A stretch of DNA of 42,742 nt from an uncultured Eubacteriales bacterium. Its GTDB lineage: Bacteria; Bacillota; Clostridia; Christensenellales; Aristaeellaceae. This document shows, one piece after another, positions 17,161-23,998 of this stretch; position 1 is the first letter of the stretch; each line of letters begins with the position of its first letter. The notes beneath the pieces are model-generated. The model saw only the letters and a list, made by a program, of their open reading frames with translations, was not told the DNA's origin and made no database searches. The position numbers and the translations under genes were made by a program. The stretch covers positions 22,211 through 64,952 of the forward strand of contig CADBVG010000003.1 in NCBI GenBank assembly GCA_902798105.1. The letters are read 5' to 3'.

Positions 17161-17281
17161 ATACAGGGTAGGTCGCGCTTCCGATCATGTTGATCTCCCT
17201 CATATTTCTCCCCCATGAAATCATAAACGGCGATACGCTTCCCCATCGCGCATCGTTGGGAAGCGCGACCTGCTTCTTTTT
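17161..17281 (+). ncRNA. Candidate small RNA with two C-rich anti-Shine-Dalgarno boxes
   Basis: This is a gene-free stretch of about 235 bp. On the plus strand an extended -10 (TG-A-TATAAT, 17146-17154) is followed from about 17161 by a segment whose ends pair. Positions 17168-17182 and 17259-17273 form 15 bp (13 Watson-Crick pairs in a row, then one G-U and one G-C). CTTCTTTTT follows directly, like an intrinsic terminator. Inside are a small hairpin GATCA-TGT-TGATC and two C-rich runs, TGATCTCCCTCAT (17191-17203) and TTTCTCCCCCATG (17205-17217), complementary to strong ribosome binding sites. A competing hairpin, CGCTTCCC with GGGAAGCG, uses the same 3' strand. Firmicute sRNAs such as RsaE/RoxS use similar UCCC motifs. 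An alternative is a 23-codon minus-strand peptide (ATG at 17204) or a small inverted-repeat element. Confidence 0.4.
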
Positions 17282-17300
17282 ATGTCAAAGCATACCTTTC

Positions 17301-17329
17301 GGCAAGGGCGGCGATGCGCCGCCCTTGCC
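17301..17329. repeat. REP-like palindrome at the 3' end of the CPBP gene
   Basis: A 13-bp perfect stem (GGCAAGGGCGGCG with CGCCGCCCTTGCC) and an ATG loop, located 4 bp beyond the CPBP stop codon. The core is the same as at 158-178. There is no T-tract on the minus strand, so it may act as an mRNA-stabilising end rather than a terminator. Confidence 0.7.
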
Positions 17330-17332
17330 TTG

Positions 17333-18256
17333 TCATTCTGCGTCATGCCGCCGCCAAATCAACACAATACCAGTCGCCAACAGCAGCAGGATCGCCCAAA
17401 GTCCATGCATCAATCCAGCGTCGCCGCCGGTCATCAATGCCTCGGAAACGCCATATAACCTGTAAACCGCCGCGTCGCCACCGCCGAAGCCCAGCAGAAA
17501 CACATTCGCCATGCTCCAGCCCCAGCGAAACCCGACCGAAGTCCAAAATCCATATCGGGCATAGAGCACACACACCACTGCACCCAAAAGAAGGGTATTG
17601 ACTGCCCCGACGACGCTCCCGCCAAAGCCACTGCCCAGCAGGAATACGGCGCACACCACCGCAGTGGCCCAGAACCTGTTCCAGCGCGCCTGAAGCCCGT
17701 CATAGAGCACCCGCTTGGTAAACGCCTCCTCGGCCATGGTTGAAACCAGACTGACGATGACCATAACAGGCAACGTCCATGAAAACCTTGGCGCGGTCAG
17801 CGGCCACTCCAATCTCATGCTGTCGGGGATGAGGCACAGCGCCGCAACGATCAGCGGCCCAAGAATACCGACCGCAGTCGCTTTCCATAGTCTGCCCGAG
17901 GGTGGCTCAAACAGCCTTCCCTCCAGTCGCCACAGCTTGCGCAGCCAACCGGCCAGCAGCAGCGTCAGCGCGGCAAAGGTCAATGTGGCGATGGTGCCAT
18001 GCCATACGTAAATGAACCTCGCCCAGGCGGGCGCGCGGCGGACGTTGACCGCATCCACGCCCCACGCTTCAAAGAGGGCCGCAAAGGCGCGGATGAGTCC
18101 ATAGCGGCTCGACAGCATCACCAGCGCATAGCCAAACAGGCTGACCGCCAGCAGCCAGCCCGTTCGAATACCGTCATTTCCGGTGGTCCATATATTGCTG
18201 TTTTGATTTGTCGCGGGAACGCTCTGCTCCCCCGCCTCCCGTTTGCTTCTGCTCAT
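17333..18256 (-). CDS. CPBP-like membrane protein, probably lacking protease active site
   Basis: A 307-aa protein with about eight hydrophobic membrane segments and a basic N-terminus. The segment AEEAFTKRVLYDGLQ resembles the EExxxR motif of CPBP (Abi) intramembrane metalloproteases, but R is replaced by K with an R one place later. The second and third motifs, which supply the metal-binding histidines (FxxxH and HxxxN/D), are not present: the matching helices read FLLGSGFGG and WGWSMANVFLLG. It is therefore likely a non-catalytic relative, or the family assignment is wrong. It follows pdp by 13 bp and is the last gene of the cobB-HDG-pdp operon. Its start at 18256 uses GGAG inside the end of pdp. 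Confidence 0.6.
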   Translation of the reverse strand: MSRSKREAGEQSVPATNQNSNIWTTGNDGIRTGWLLAVSLFGYALVMLSSRYGLIRAFAALFEAWGVDAVNVRRAPAWARFIYVWHGTIATLTFAALTLLLAGWLRKLWRLEGRLFEPPSGRLWKATAVGILGPLIVAALCLIPDSMRLEWPLTAPRFSWTLPVMVIVSLVSTMAEEAFTKRVLYDGLQARWNRFWATAVVCAVFLLGSGFGGSVVGAVNTLLLGAVVCVLYARYGFWTSVGFRWGWSMANVFLLGFGGGDAAVYRLYGVSEALMTGGDAGLMHGLWAILLLLATGIVLIWRRHDAE

Positions 18257-18269
18257 GAATGGTCGCCCG

Positions 18270-19580
18270 TCACTCCACGACCGCCTGGATCAGCGGCTTG
18301 GGCACGGGCTTTTCGTCCCCGATGACGATGGACCGCTTCAACAGGTTGTACGCGCCGATTTTGTCGGACTTCTCGCCCACGTGCAGGATCGCCAGGGTGT
18401 CGCCTTTCTTCACGGCGTCGCCCAGGCGGACGTTCATCACGATGCCCACGGACAGGTCCAGCGCGTCCGTCTTGCGCTCGCGGCCTGCGCCCAGCAGCTT
18501 GGCGGCGTTGCCAATGTCGCTGGTGTGCATCTTCGTCACATAGCCGTCCTTGTCCGCCTTCAACAGCACTTTGTAGGGAGCCTTGGGCAGCAGGCCGGTG
18601 TCCTCCACCACCCTGCGGTCGCCCCCCTGGGCCTCGATCATGTCCCCGAAGGTTTTGAGGCCCTCGCCGCTTCTGATCTTCGCCTCCAGCATGGCGATAG
18701 CCGTCTGCACGTCGGGCGCGGCCCCGGCGTTGCGCAGTATGTGGGCCCCCAGGGTCAGCGCCACGTTCTTCAGGGCCCCGCCGGTCCTGCCGGCCAGCAC
18801 GTCGATGGCCTCCTCTACCTCCAGAGCGTTGCCGATGTAATTGCCCAGGGGCTGGTCCATGTCGGTAATCAGCGCCGAGAAGCGCTTGCCGCTCAGGTCG
18901 CCGATACGCACCATCATCTCCGCCAGCTGCCGGGATTTTTCCGGGGTGTCCATGATCGCGCCGCTGCCGGTCTTCACGTCCAGCACCACCACGTCGCAGC
19001 CCGCCGCCAGCTTCTTGGACAGTATCGACGATACCACCAAGGGCAGGCAGTCCACCGTGGCGGTCACATCCCGCAGCGCGTAGAGCACCTTGTCCGCCGG
19101 GGCCAGCTCGGCGGTCTGGCCGATGATGGCGCAGCCGATGTTCTTCACCTGCTGCTTGAAGCCCGCAATGTCCTTGGTGATGCTCATGCCGGGGATGGAT
19201 TCCAGCTTGTCCAGCGTACCGCCGGTGAAGCCCAGGCCCCGACCGGACATCTTCGCCATCTTCACCCCGCAGGCGGCCACCAGGGGCACCAGGATCAGCG
19301 ATGTGGTATCGCCCACGCCGCCGGTGGAGTGCTTGTCGGCCTTCACGCCGGGGATGTCGGACAGGTTCAGCGTGTCGCCGGACTTCGCCATGGCCAGCGT
19401 CAGGGCCAGGGTCTCCCGGTCGGTCATGCCGTTGATGCAGATGGCCATCAGCAGCGCGGAGGCCTGGTAATCGGCAAAGCTGCCGTCCACGATGCCGTCC
19501 ACGAAGGCGCGGATCTCCATCTCGCTCAATTCCTCGCCGAACCGCTTCTTGCGAATGATATCACAGGGATTGATGTTCAT
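18270..19580 (-). CDS. pdp: Pyrimidine-nucleoside phosphorylase
   Basis: A 436-aa enzyme that splits uridine, thymidine or deoxyuridine with phosphate to the base and (deoxy)ribose-1-phosphate, part of nucleoside salvage. Family motifs include the phosphate and base site KADKHSTGGVGDTTSL (about 80-95), the SGRGLGFTGGTLDKLESIPG signature at about 110-129, and DVKTGSGAIM. The C-terminal domain has the expected IGNAAKLLGAGR. The length equals the firmicute enzyme. I cannot separate broad-specificity pyrimidine phosphorylase from thymidine phosphorylase (deoA) by eye. Its first 20 bp overlap the end of the hypoxanthine-DNA glycosylase gene, so it is co-translated. Together with tdk and udk in this window it suggests active pyrimidine salvage. 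Confidence 0.93.
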   Translation of the reverse strand: MNINPCDIIRKKRFGEELSEMEIRAFVDGIVDGSFADYQASALLMAICINGMTDRETLALTLAMAKSGDTLNLSDIPGVKADKHSTGGVGDTTSLILVPLVAACGVKMAKMSGRGLGFTGGTLDKLESIPGMSITKDIAGFKQQVKNIGCAIIGQTAELAPADKVLYALRDVTATVDCLPLVVSSILSKKLAAGCDVVVLDVKTGSGAIMDTPEKSRQLAEMMVRIGDLSGKRFSALITDMDQPLGNYIGNALEVEEAIDVLAGRTGGALKNVALTLGAHILRNAGAAPDVQTAIAMLEAKIRSGEGLKTFGDMIEAQGGDRRVVEDTGLLPKAPYKVLLKADKDGYVTKMHTSDIGNAAKLLGAGRERKTDALDLSVGIVMNVRLGDAVKKGDTLAILHVGEKSDKIGAYNLLKRSIVIGDEKPVPKPLIQAVVE

Positions 19581-20064
19581 AATTCAATGCCTGACGCCAT
19601 TGCGCCAGCTTCCTTTCATAGGATAGTGTGTAAGCGGGGCTGGTGGAGGGCAGCCGCCGACAATCCCGCCCTTCCATGAAGGGCCTGCCCCACTTCATAA
19701 ACAGCCGTTCGGCTGTGCCGCCGTTGAACAGTATGCGCCCAATATGGGGGCATCGCAGAAACAGGCCGCCGAAATCGTTGGGCAAAGGCTCGCGAATAGC
19801 ACTGTCCAGCGAGCCCTGGCGCTCACAGCTTTGCAGCACGTCCCACAGGGCGATGTCGTGCCGCGTCAACAGCGCGATCTTTTCGGGGATGTCCCCCGGG
19901 ACGGGCTCGCCATAGACCTCGGAGAGTATTCGCCAGAAGGCGTTGCGAGGATGGGCGTAGTAAAAGCCCTGATTCAGCGATTCCACGCTGGGCATGCTGC
20001 CCAGCACCAGCACCCGCGCCCCGGGCGGGGCCACCGGCGGGAATGCCGTAATACGTTCGGACAT
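19561..20064 (-). CDS. Hypoxanthine-DNA (deoxyinosine) glycosylase, uracil-DNA glycosylase superfamily family 6
   Basis: A 167-aa base-excision repair glycosylase that removes deaminated adenine (hypoxanthine) from DNA. It has the HDG signature VLVLGSMPSVESLNQGFYYAHPRNAFWRIL (about 18-47), GDIPEKIALLTRHDIALWDVLQSCER, and the C-terminal LPSTSPAYT loop in the position of the uracil-glycosylase insertion motif. The upstream open frame to 20184 is an overlap with the sirtuin gene and is not coding in this frame. The ATG at 20064 lies one base after the sirtuin stop (TGATATG). It overlaps pdp by 20 bp at its end. An alternative label is a MUG/TDG-like G:U glycosylase, but the GFYY-HPRN arrangement favours HDG. 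Confidence 0.85.
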   Translation of the reverse strand: MSERITAFPPVAPPGARVLVLGSMPSVESLNQGFYYAHPRNAFWRILSEVYGEPVPGDIPEKIALLTRHDIALWDVLQSCERQGSLDSAIREPLPNDFGGLFLRCPHIGRILFNGGTAERLFMKWGRPFMEGRDCRRLPSTSPAYTLSYERKLAQWRQALNYEHQSL

Positions 20065-20065
20065 A

Positions 20066-20776
20066 TCAAGGCAGATCGGCGAACACCTGGCCGATGCGTT
20101 CGTGGATGACCAGGTTGGCCCGGCGGTCCTGGGGCGTGCTGGACAGGTTGACCAGCACCAGCTTGTTCCCCCGGTAAAGGTCAACCAGGCCCGCGGCAGG
20201 ATAGACGTTCAGCGACGTGCCGCCGATGATCATCATGTCCGCCTCCGCAATGGCCGCGCAGGCACCATTTACCACGCCGTTATCCAGGGATTCCTCATAG
20301 AGCACCACATCCGGCTTGATGGTGCCGCCGCACTCGCATTTCGGCACGCCGGTAGTGTGGATGATATGGTCGAGGCCGTAGAATTTGCCGCAGCGCATGC
20401 AGTAGTTGCGCAGCACCGAGCCGTGCAGCTCGTACACCTTTTTCGAGCCCGCCTTCTGGTGCAGGCCGTCAATGTTCTGGGTGACTACGCCGGTCAGCTT
20501 GCCCTCGGCCTCCCACTGGGCCAGCTTGATGTGGGCCGCGTTGGGCCGGGCGTCGGGAAACAGCATCTTGTTTCGGTAGAAGCGGAAGAATTCTTCCGGC
20601 TTGCGCATGAAGAAGGTGTGGCTGAGGATCGTCTCGGGCGGATAGTCGTATTGCTGGTTATAGAGGCCGTCCACGCTGCGGAAATCCGGTATGCCGCTCT
20701 CGGTGGAGACCCCCGCGCCGCCAAAGAACACGATGCGTTTGCTTTCCCTGATCCAGCTTGCCAGCGTCTCGTTCAT
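20066..20776 (-). CDS. cobB: NAD-dependent protein deacylase, SIR2 family
   Basis: A 236-aa sirtuin that removes acetyl or other acyl groups from lysines using NAD+, releasing nicotinamide. It has the NAD-binding GAGVSTESGIPDFRS at 20-34, TQNIDGLHQKAG at 99-110, the catalytic histidine H118 in YELHGS, four zinc cysteines C126, C129, C147 and C149, PDVVLYEESL, and GTSLNVYPAAG. All catalytic parts are intact. It is a class M/U-like bacterial sirtuin; acyl preference cannot be determined. The ATG at 20776 follows GGGAGGG. It heads an operon with a DNA glycosylase, pdp and a membrane protein, driven by a consensus promoter at 20810-20838. Confidence 0.93.
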   Translation of the reverse strand: MNETLASWIRESKRIVFFGGAGVSTESGIPDFRSVDGLYNQQYDYPPETILSHTFFMRKPEEFFRFYRNKMLFPDARPNAAHIKLAQWEAEGKLTGVVTQNIDGLHQKAGSKKVYELHGSVLRNYCMRCGKFYGLDHIIHTTGVPKCECGGTIKPDVVLYEESLDNGVVNGACAAIAEADMMIIGGTSLNVYPAAGLVDLYRGNKLVLVNLSSTPQDRRANLVIHERIGQVFADLP

Positions 20777-20809
20777 CCCTGAACCCTCCCGTCATTATTT
20801 TTCGATGTT

Positions 20810-20838
20810 ATTTTACCATTAAAACCAGCGAATGTCAA
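20810..20838 (-). promoter_or_regulatory. Promoter of the cobB operon
   Basis: Minus strand TTGACA (20833-20838) and TAAAAT (20810-20815), 17-bp spacer. It is divergent from the BI-1 promoter only 14 bp away, so the two units may share regulation. Confidence 0.85.
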
Positions 20839-20852
20839 TTTGCAAATCGTCG

Positions 20853-20881
20853 TTGACAACGATGCTGTATTAAGGTAAAAT
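20853..20881 (+). promoter_or_regulatory. Promoter of the BI-1 gene
   Basis: TTGACA (20853-20858) and TAAAAT (20876-20881), 17-bp spacer. Confidence 0.85.
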
Positions 20882-20937
20882 ATCCCCACGCAAAGGCATG
20901 GTTTTTGTGATTTTCAACGTCAAAGGAGGTTTTGAAT

Positions 20938-21630
20938 ATGGCATTGGGCAATACCAAGGTCATCCTCGAAAAGAGCGCGTATATTCAAGAGGGTGAGACA
21001 GAGATTTCCGAGCGCGCCTTCAACCTGATCATCGGCGGGATGCTGCTGTGGGGCTTCCTGCTGAACTACCTGACGGTGACGCTGTTCGCCGAGCAGGCCA
21101 TCCGGCTGGTCATGGGCATGAATCCCATACTGTTCATCGTCATCTACTTTGCGCTGGTGATTGCCGGCAACGTGATGGTGACCCGGGGCGGGGCCGGGCT
21201 CAGCTTCATCGGCTATACGCTGATTGCCGCGCCAATCGGCATCGTGCTGTGCGTGACGCTCCAGGGCATCCCCGTGAACACCGTCAAGAGCGCCGTGCTG
21301 GTGGCGGCCATCGTATCACTGTCCTTCATGATCGTCGGCACGCTGTTCCCCAACTTCTTCCTGAGCATGGGCCGGGTGCTGATCTTCGCGCTGTTCTTCA
21401 TGGTCATTGGCAGCGGCATCAGCATGCTGCTGTTCGGCCGCCGCGCCGGGATGCTGTACGAGTGGCTCGGCACGGCCATCTTCTCGCTGTTCATCGGCTA
21501 CGACTGGGCCCGGGCCAACACCTGCGCCCGCACGGTGAACAACGCCATCGACCTGTCCGCGTCGCTGTACCTGGACATCGTCAACCTGTTCCTGCGCATA
21601 CTGCAAATCATGAACAGGAACAGAAAATAA
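20938..21630 (+). CDS. Bax inhibitor-1/YccA family membrane protein
   Basis: A 230-aa integral membrane protein with a short acidic N-terminus (TEISERAFNLIIGGMLLWGF) and seven hydrophobic segments. The last part carries the family-type FIGYDWARA stretch, corresponding to the conserved aspartate-containing helix of BI-1 proteins. Family members such as YetJ conduct calcium in a pH-dependent way; whether this one does is not shown by sequence. Start: ATG at 20938 with the perfect ribosome binding site AAAGGAGGT seven bases ahead; a TTG at 20932 is also in frame but is a poorer choice. The Dabb gene follows after 24 bp and is probably co-transcribed. Confidence 0.85.
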   Translation: MALGNTKVILEKSAYIQEGETEISERAFNLIIGGMLLWGFLLNYLTVTLFAEQAIRLVMGMNPILFIVIYFALVIAGNVMVTRGGAGLSFIGYTLIAAPIGIVLCVTLQGIPVNTVKSAVLVAAIVSLSFMIVGTLFPNFFLSMGRVLIFALFFMVIGSGISMLLFGRRAGMLYEWLGTAIFSLFIGYDWARANTCARTVNNAIDLSASLYLDIVNLFLRILQIMNRNRK

Positions 21631-21654
21631 CGCCTTTCACAAAGGAGGAACCCC

Positions 21655-21942
21655 ATGATTCGCCACATCGTGCTGTTCAAAATCAAGGATGAATTCAAGG
21701 ACGAGATTCCCCAGCTGGTGAAGAATTTCGAGGGGATGCGGGGCAGCATCGAGGGCATGACAGAGCTGGAGGCCGGCGCAGACATACTCCACAGCGAGCG
21801 CTCCTACGACCTGGCGCTGATCACCGTGTTCAAGGATCGCGCTGCCTTCGACGCCTACCAAACCCACCCGGTGCACCTGCCGGTAAAGAAGCGCATGCAC
21901 GAGGTGCGCAGCGCGTCGGTGGCCTGCGACTTTGAATTCTGA
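21655..21942 (+). CDS. Dabb family (stress-responsive alpha/beta barrel) protein
   Basis: A 95-aa single-domain dimeric alpha/beta-barrel protein of the Dabb family. Signatures are MIRHIVLFKIKDE at the start, a YDLALITVFKDRAAFDAYQTHPVH segment containing the conserved histidine, and the ending VRSASVACDFEF. Members have diverse or unknown roles, including stress response and polyketide cyclisation; no specific role can be assigned. AAAGGAGG lies six bases before the ATG. It is the second gene after the BI-1 homologue and ends just before a strong terminator. Confidence 0.9.
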   Translation: MIRHIVLFKIKDEFKDEIPQLVKNFEGMRGSIEGMTELEAGADILHSERSYDLALITVFKDRAAFDAYQTHPVHLPVKKRMHEVRSASVACDFEF

Positions 21943-21955
21943 ACCGATGCAAAAA

Positions 21956-21997
21956 CAGACCCCGGTCAACGTTCAGCTGACCAGGGTCTGCTTTTTT
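21956..21997. terminator. Bidirectional terminator between Dabb and GGGtGRT genes
   Basis: CAGACCC...GGTCA pairs with TGACC...GGGTCTG with one mismatch, flanked by AAAAA on the left and TTTTTT on the right. It serves two convergent genes. Confidence 0.85.
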
Positions 21998-22009
21998 GTG
22001 GCGATGGGT

Positions 22010-23026
22010 TTACTTCATCGCTTCCTCAACGGCAACGGCCACGGCGACGGTGGCGCCGACCATGGGGTTGTTGCCCATGCCCAGGAAGCCCATCATCTCC
22101 ACGTGAGCGGGCACGGAGGAGGAGCCGGCGAACTGGGCGTCGGAGTGCATGCGGCCCATGGTGTCGGTCATGCCGTAGGAGGCGGGGCCGGCAGCCATGT
22201 TGTCGGGATGCAGCGTGCGGCCGGTGCCGCCGCCGGAAGCCACGGAGAAGTACTTCTTGCCGGCTTCCCAGCGTTCCTTCTTGTAGGTGCCCGCCACGGG
22301 GTGCTGGAAGCGGGTGGGGTTGGTGGAGTTGCCGGTGATGGACACGTCGGCGTTCTCATGCCACATGATGGCCACGCCCTCGCGCACGTCGTCCGCGCCA
22401 TAGCAGTTTACCTTGGCGCGGTCGCCGGTGGAGTAAGCGGTCTTGCTGACGATGGTCAGCGCGTGGTCTTCCTTCACGTCGGCAGACAGGTAGTCGTACT
22501 TGGTCTGCACATAGGTGAAGCCGTTGATGCGGCTGATGATCATAGCGGCGTCCTTGCCCAGGCCGTTCAGGATGACGCGCAGGGGCTTGGTGCGCACCTT
22601 GTTGGCGTTCAGCGCGATCTTGATAGCGCCCTCGGCGGCGGCGAAGGACTCGTGGCCGGCCAGGAAGGCGAAACACTCGGTCTCCTCCTCCAGCAGGCGC
22701 GCGCCCAGGTTGCCGTGGCCAATGCCGACCTGGCGCTGGTCCGCGACAGAGCCGGGGATGCAGAAGGCCTGCAGGCCCACGCCGATGCAGCGGGCGGCCT
22801 CGGCGGCGCTCTTGACGCCTTCCTTCATGGCAATGGCCGCGCCCAGCTCATAGGCCCACTTCGCGTTTTCGAAGCAGATGGGCTGCGTGCTCTCGACGAT
22901 CTTGTAGGCATCCACGCCCTTGGCGTTGTTGAAAGCCTTTACTTCATCAAAGTTTTTGAAGCCATACTTGTCCAGAACGGGCTGGATCTGAGGCATACGA
23001 CCTTCATAATTCTCAAACAGAGCCAT
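22010..23026 (-). CDS. GGGtGRT protein (conserved, function unknown)
   Basis: A 338-aa protein of the family named for its invariant motif, here SGGGTGRT at 264-271. It also has GVGLQAFCIPGSVADQRQVGIGHGNLGARLLEEETECFAFLAGHESF (about 83-128), NPTRFQHPVAGTYKKERW, and a C-terminal glycine-rich MMGFLGMGNNPMVGATVAVA. It has several conserved cysteines but no classical CxxC cluster. The family has no established reaction to my knowledge. The partner gene 16 bp upstream encodes an IscU/NifU-like scaffold, so an iron-sulfur-linked role is a reasonable inference. Start: ATG at 23026, with AGGAGGTGCGCAAGA before it; the longer open frame is shadow of the partner. Confidence 0.85.
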   Translation of the reverse strand: MALFENYEGRMPQIQPVLDKYGFKNFDEVKAFNNAKGVDAYKIVESTQPICFENAKWAYELGAAIAMKEGVKSAAEAARCIGVGLQAFCIPGSVADQRQVGIGHGNLGARLLEEETECFAFLAGHESFAAAEGAIKIALNANKVRTKPLRVILNGLGKDAAMIISRINGFTYVQTKYDYLSADVKEDHALTIVSKTAYSTGDRAKVNCYGADDVREGVAIMWHENADVSITGNSTNPTRFQHPVAGTYKKERWEAGKKYFSVASGGGTGRTLHPDNMAAGPASYGMTDTMGRMHSDAQFAGSSSVPAHVEMMGFLGMGNNPMVGATVAVAVAVEEAMK

Positions 23027-23042
23027 TCTTGCGCACCTCCTA

Positions 23043-23744
23043 TTACTCTTTGCGCGGGTCAATCCACTTGACCGCGCCGTCCTCGGCCTTGAAGCGGCCA
23101 TAGGTGCCGATGTTCTTCTCGTAGGCCTCGTTGGGGGACATGCCGCCCTTGATGGCGTCCATCATCTTGCCCAGGGAGAGGAACTGATAGCCGCAAACCT
23201 GGTCGTCCTTGTCCAGGGCGATCTTCACGACGTAGCCCTCGGTCATCTCCAGGTAGCGCACGCCCTTGGCCTTGGTGCCGTACATGGTGCCCACCATGGA
23301 CCGCAGGCCCTTGCCCAGGTCCTCCAGGCCCGCGCCGATGCGCAGGCCGTCGTCGGAGAAGGCGGACTGGGTACGGCCGTAGACGATCTGCAGGAACAGC
23401 TCGCGCATGGCGGTGTTGATGGCGTCGCACACCAGGTCGGTGTTCAGCGCTTCAAGAATGGTCTTGCCGGGCAGGATCTCGGCGGCCATGGCGGCGGAAT
23501 GGGTCATGCCGGAACAGCCGATGGTCTCAACCAGCGCCTCTTCGATGATGCCGTTCTTGACGTTCAGGCTCAGCTTGCAGGTGCCCTGCTGGGGGGCGCA
23601 CCAGCCGATGCCGTGGGTATAGCCGGAAATGTCCTTGATCTCCTTGGCCTGAATCCACTTGCCCTCCTCGGGGATGGGCGCGGGACCATGATGCGGGCCC
23701 TTGGCAACGCAGACCATTTCCTCAACTTCGCGGGAATATTGCAT
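23043..23744 (-). CDS. NifU/IscU-like iron-sulfur scaffold protein, partner of GGGtGRT
   Basis: A 233-aa protein. Residues about 30-110 match the IscU/NifU N-terminal fold, with candidate cluster ligands C56 (APQQGTCKLSL), C77 (ETIGCSGMTHSAAMAAE) and C106 (NTDLVCDAI) in the three IscU cysteine positions. An extra C-terminal half of about 120 residues, not present in plain IscU, contains GLGLEDLGKGLR-like helices and ends in RFKAEDGAVKWIDP. This long form is characteristically next to GGGtGRT genes in anaerobes. Start: ATG at 23744 with AAGGAGG upstream; the open frame above it has no ribosome binding site. Iron-sulfur assembly for a specific client is inferred, not proven. Confidence 0.8.
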   Translation of the reverse strand: MQYSREVEEMVCVAKGPHHGPAPIPEEGKWIQAKEIKDISGYTHGIGWCAPQQGTCKLSLNVKNGIIEEALVETIGCSGMTHSAAMAAEILPGKTILEALNTDLVCDAINTAMRELFLQIVYGRTQSAFSDDGLRIGAGLEDLGKGLRSMVGTMYGTKAKGVRYLEMTEGYVVKIALDKDDQVCGYQFLSLGKMMDAIKGGMSPNEAYEKNIGTYGRFKAEDGAVKWIDPRKE

Positions 23745-23827
23745 ACTGCTTACCTCCTTGTAGTTTCCAGTCGCATCTGAAATTGATGTTGATGACACCT
23801 TCGCAGCATGGGTTTCATCATCGCTTT

Positions 23828-23856
23828 ATTTTAACACAAAAGCGCCGCCTTGGCAA
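23828..23856 (-). promoter_or_regulatory. Promoter of the scaffold-GGGtGRT operon
   Basis: Minus strand TTGCCA (23851-23856) and TAAAAT (23828-23833), 17-bp spacer. Confidence 0.7.
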
Positions 23857-23913
23857 TGTAATTCATTATAATTTACATTACATAATAGGTTAATTTATAC
23901 AAACTCTCGCAAT

Positions 23914-23929
23914 ATTAGTTATAACTAAT
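23914..23929. promoter_or_regulatory. 16-bp perfect palindrome, candidate operator
   Basis: ATTAGTTA-TAACTAAT is perfectly symmetrical and sits 14 bp upstream of the -35 of the C_GCAxxG gene, in the AT-rich divergent spacer shared with the scaffold operon. No known box is recognised. Confidence 0.5.
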
Positions 23930-23943
23930 TATCAATGTCCGAG

Positions 23944-23972
23944 GTGACAAACGCGCGCGGATTTGATATAAT
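23944..23972 (+). promoter_or_regulatory. Promoter of the C_GCAxxG_C_C gene
   Basis: GTGACA (23944-23949) and TATAAT (23967-23972), 17-bp spacer. Confidence 0.75.
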
Positions 23973-23998
23973 ACAGGTACCATCTTTGCAAAGGAAGA

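Noticed and set aside
17161-17281. 6S RNA, because 5' and 3' ends pair around a large open centre
   Set aside because: At about 120 nt it is shorter than usual 6S RNA and lacks an obvious promoter-like bulge; two C-rich boxes fit an antisense sRNA better.
17187-17465. A 92-codon plus-strand ORF starting in the candidate sRNA
   Set aside because: It continues antisense into the CPBP gene and has no ribosome binding site; the start lies inside the small stem GATCA/TGATC.
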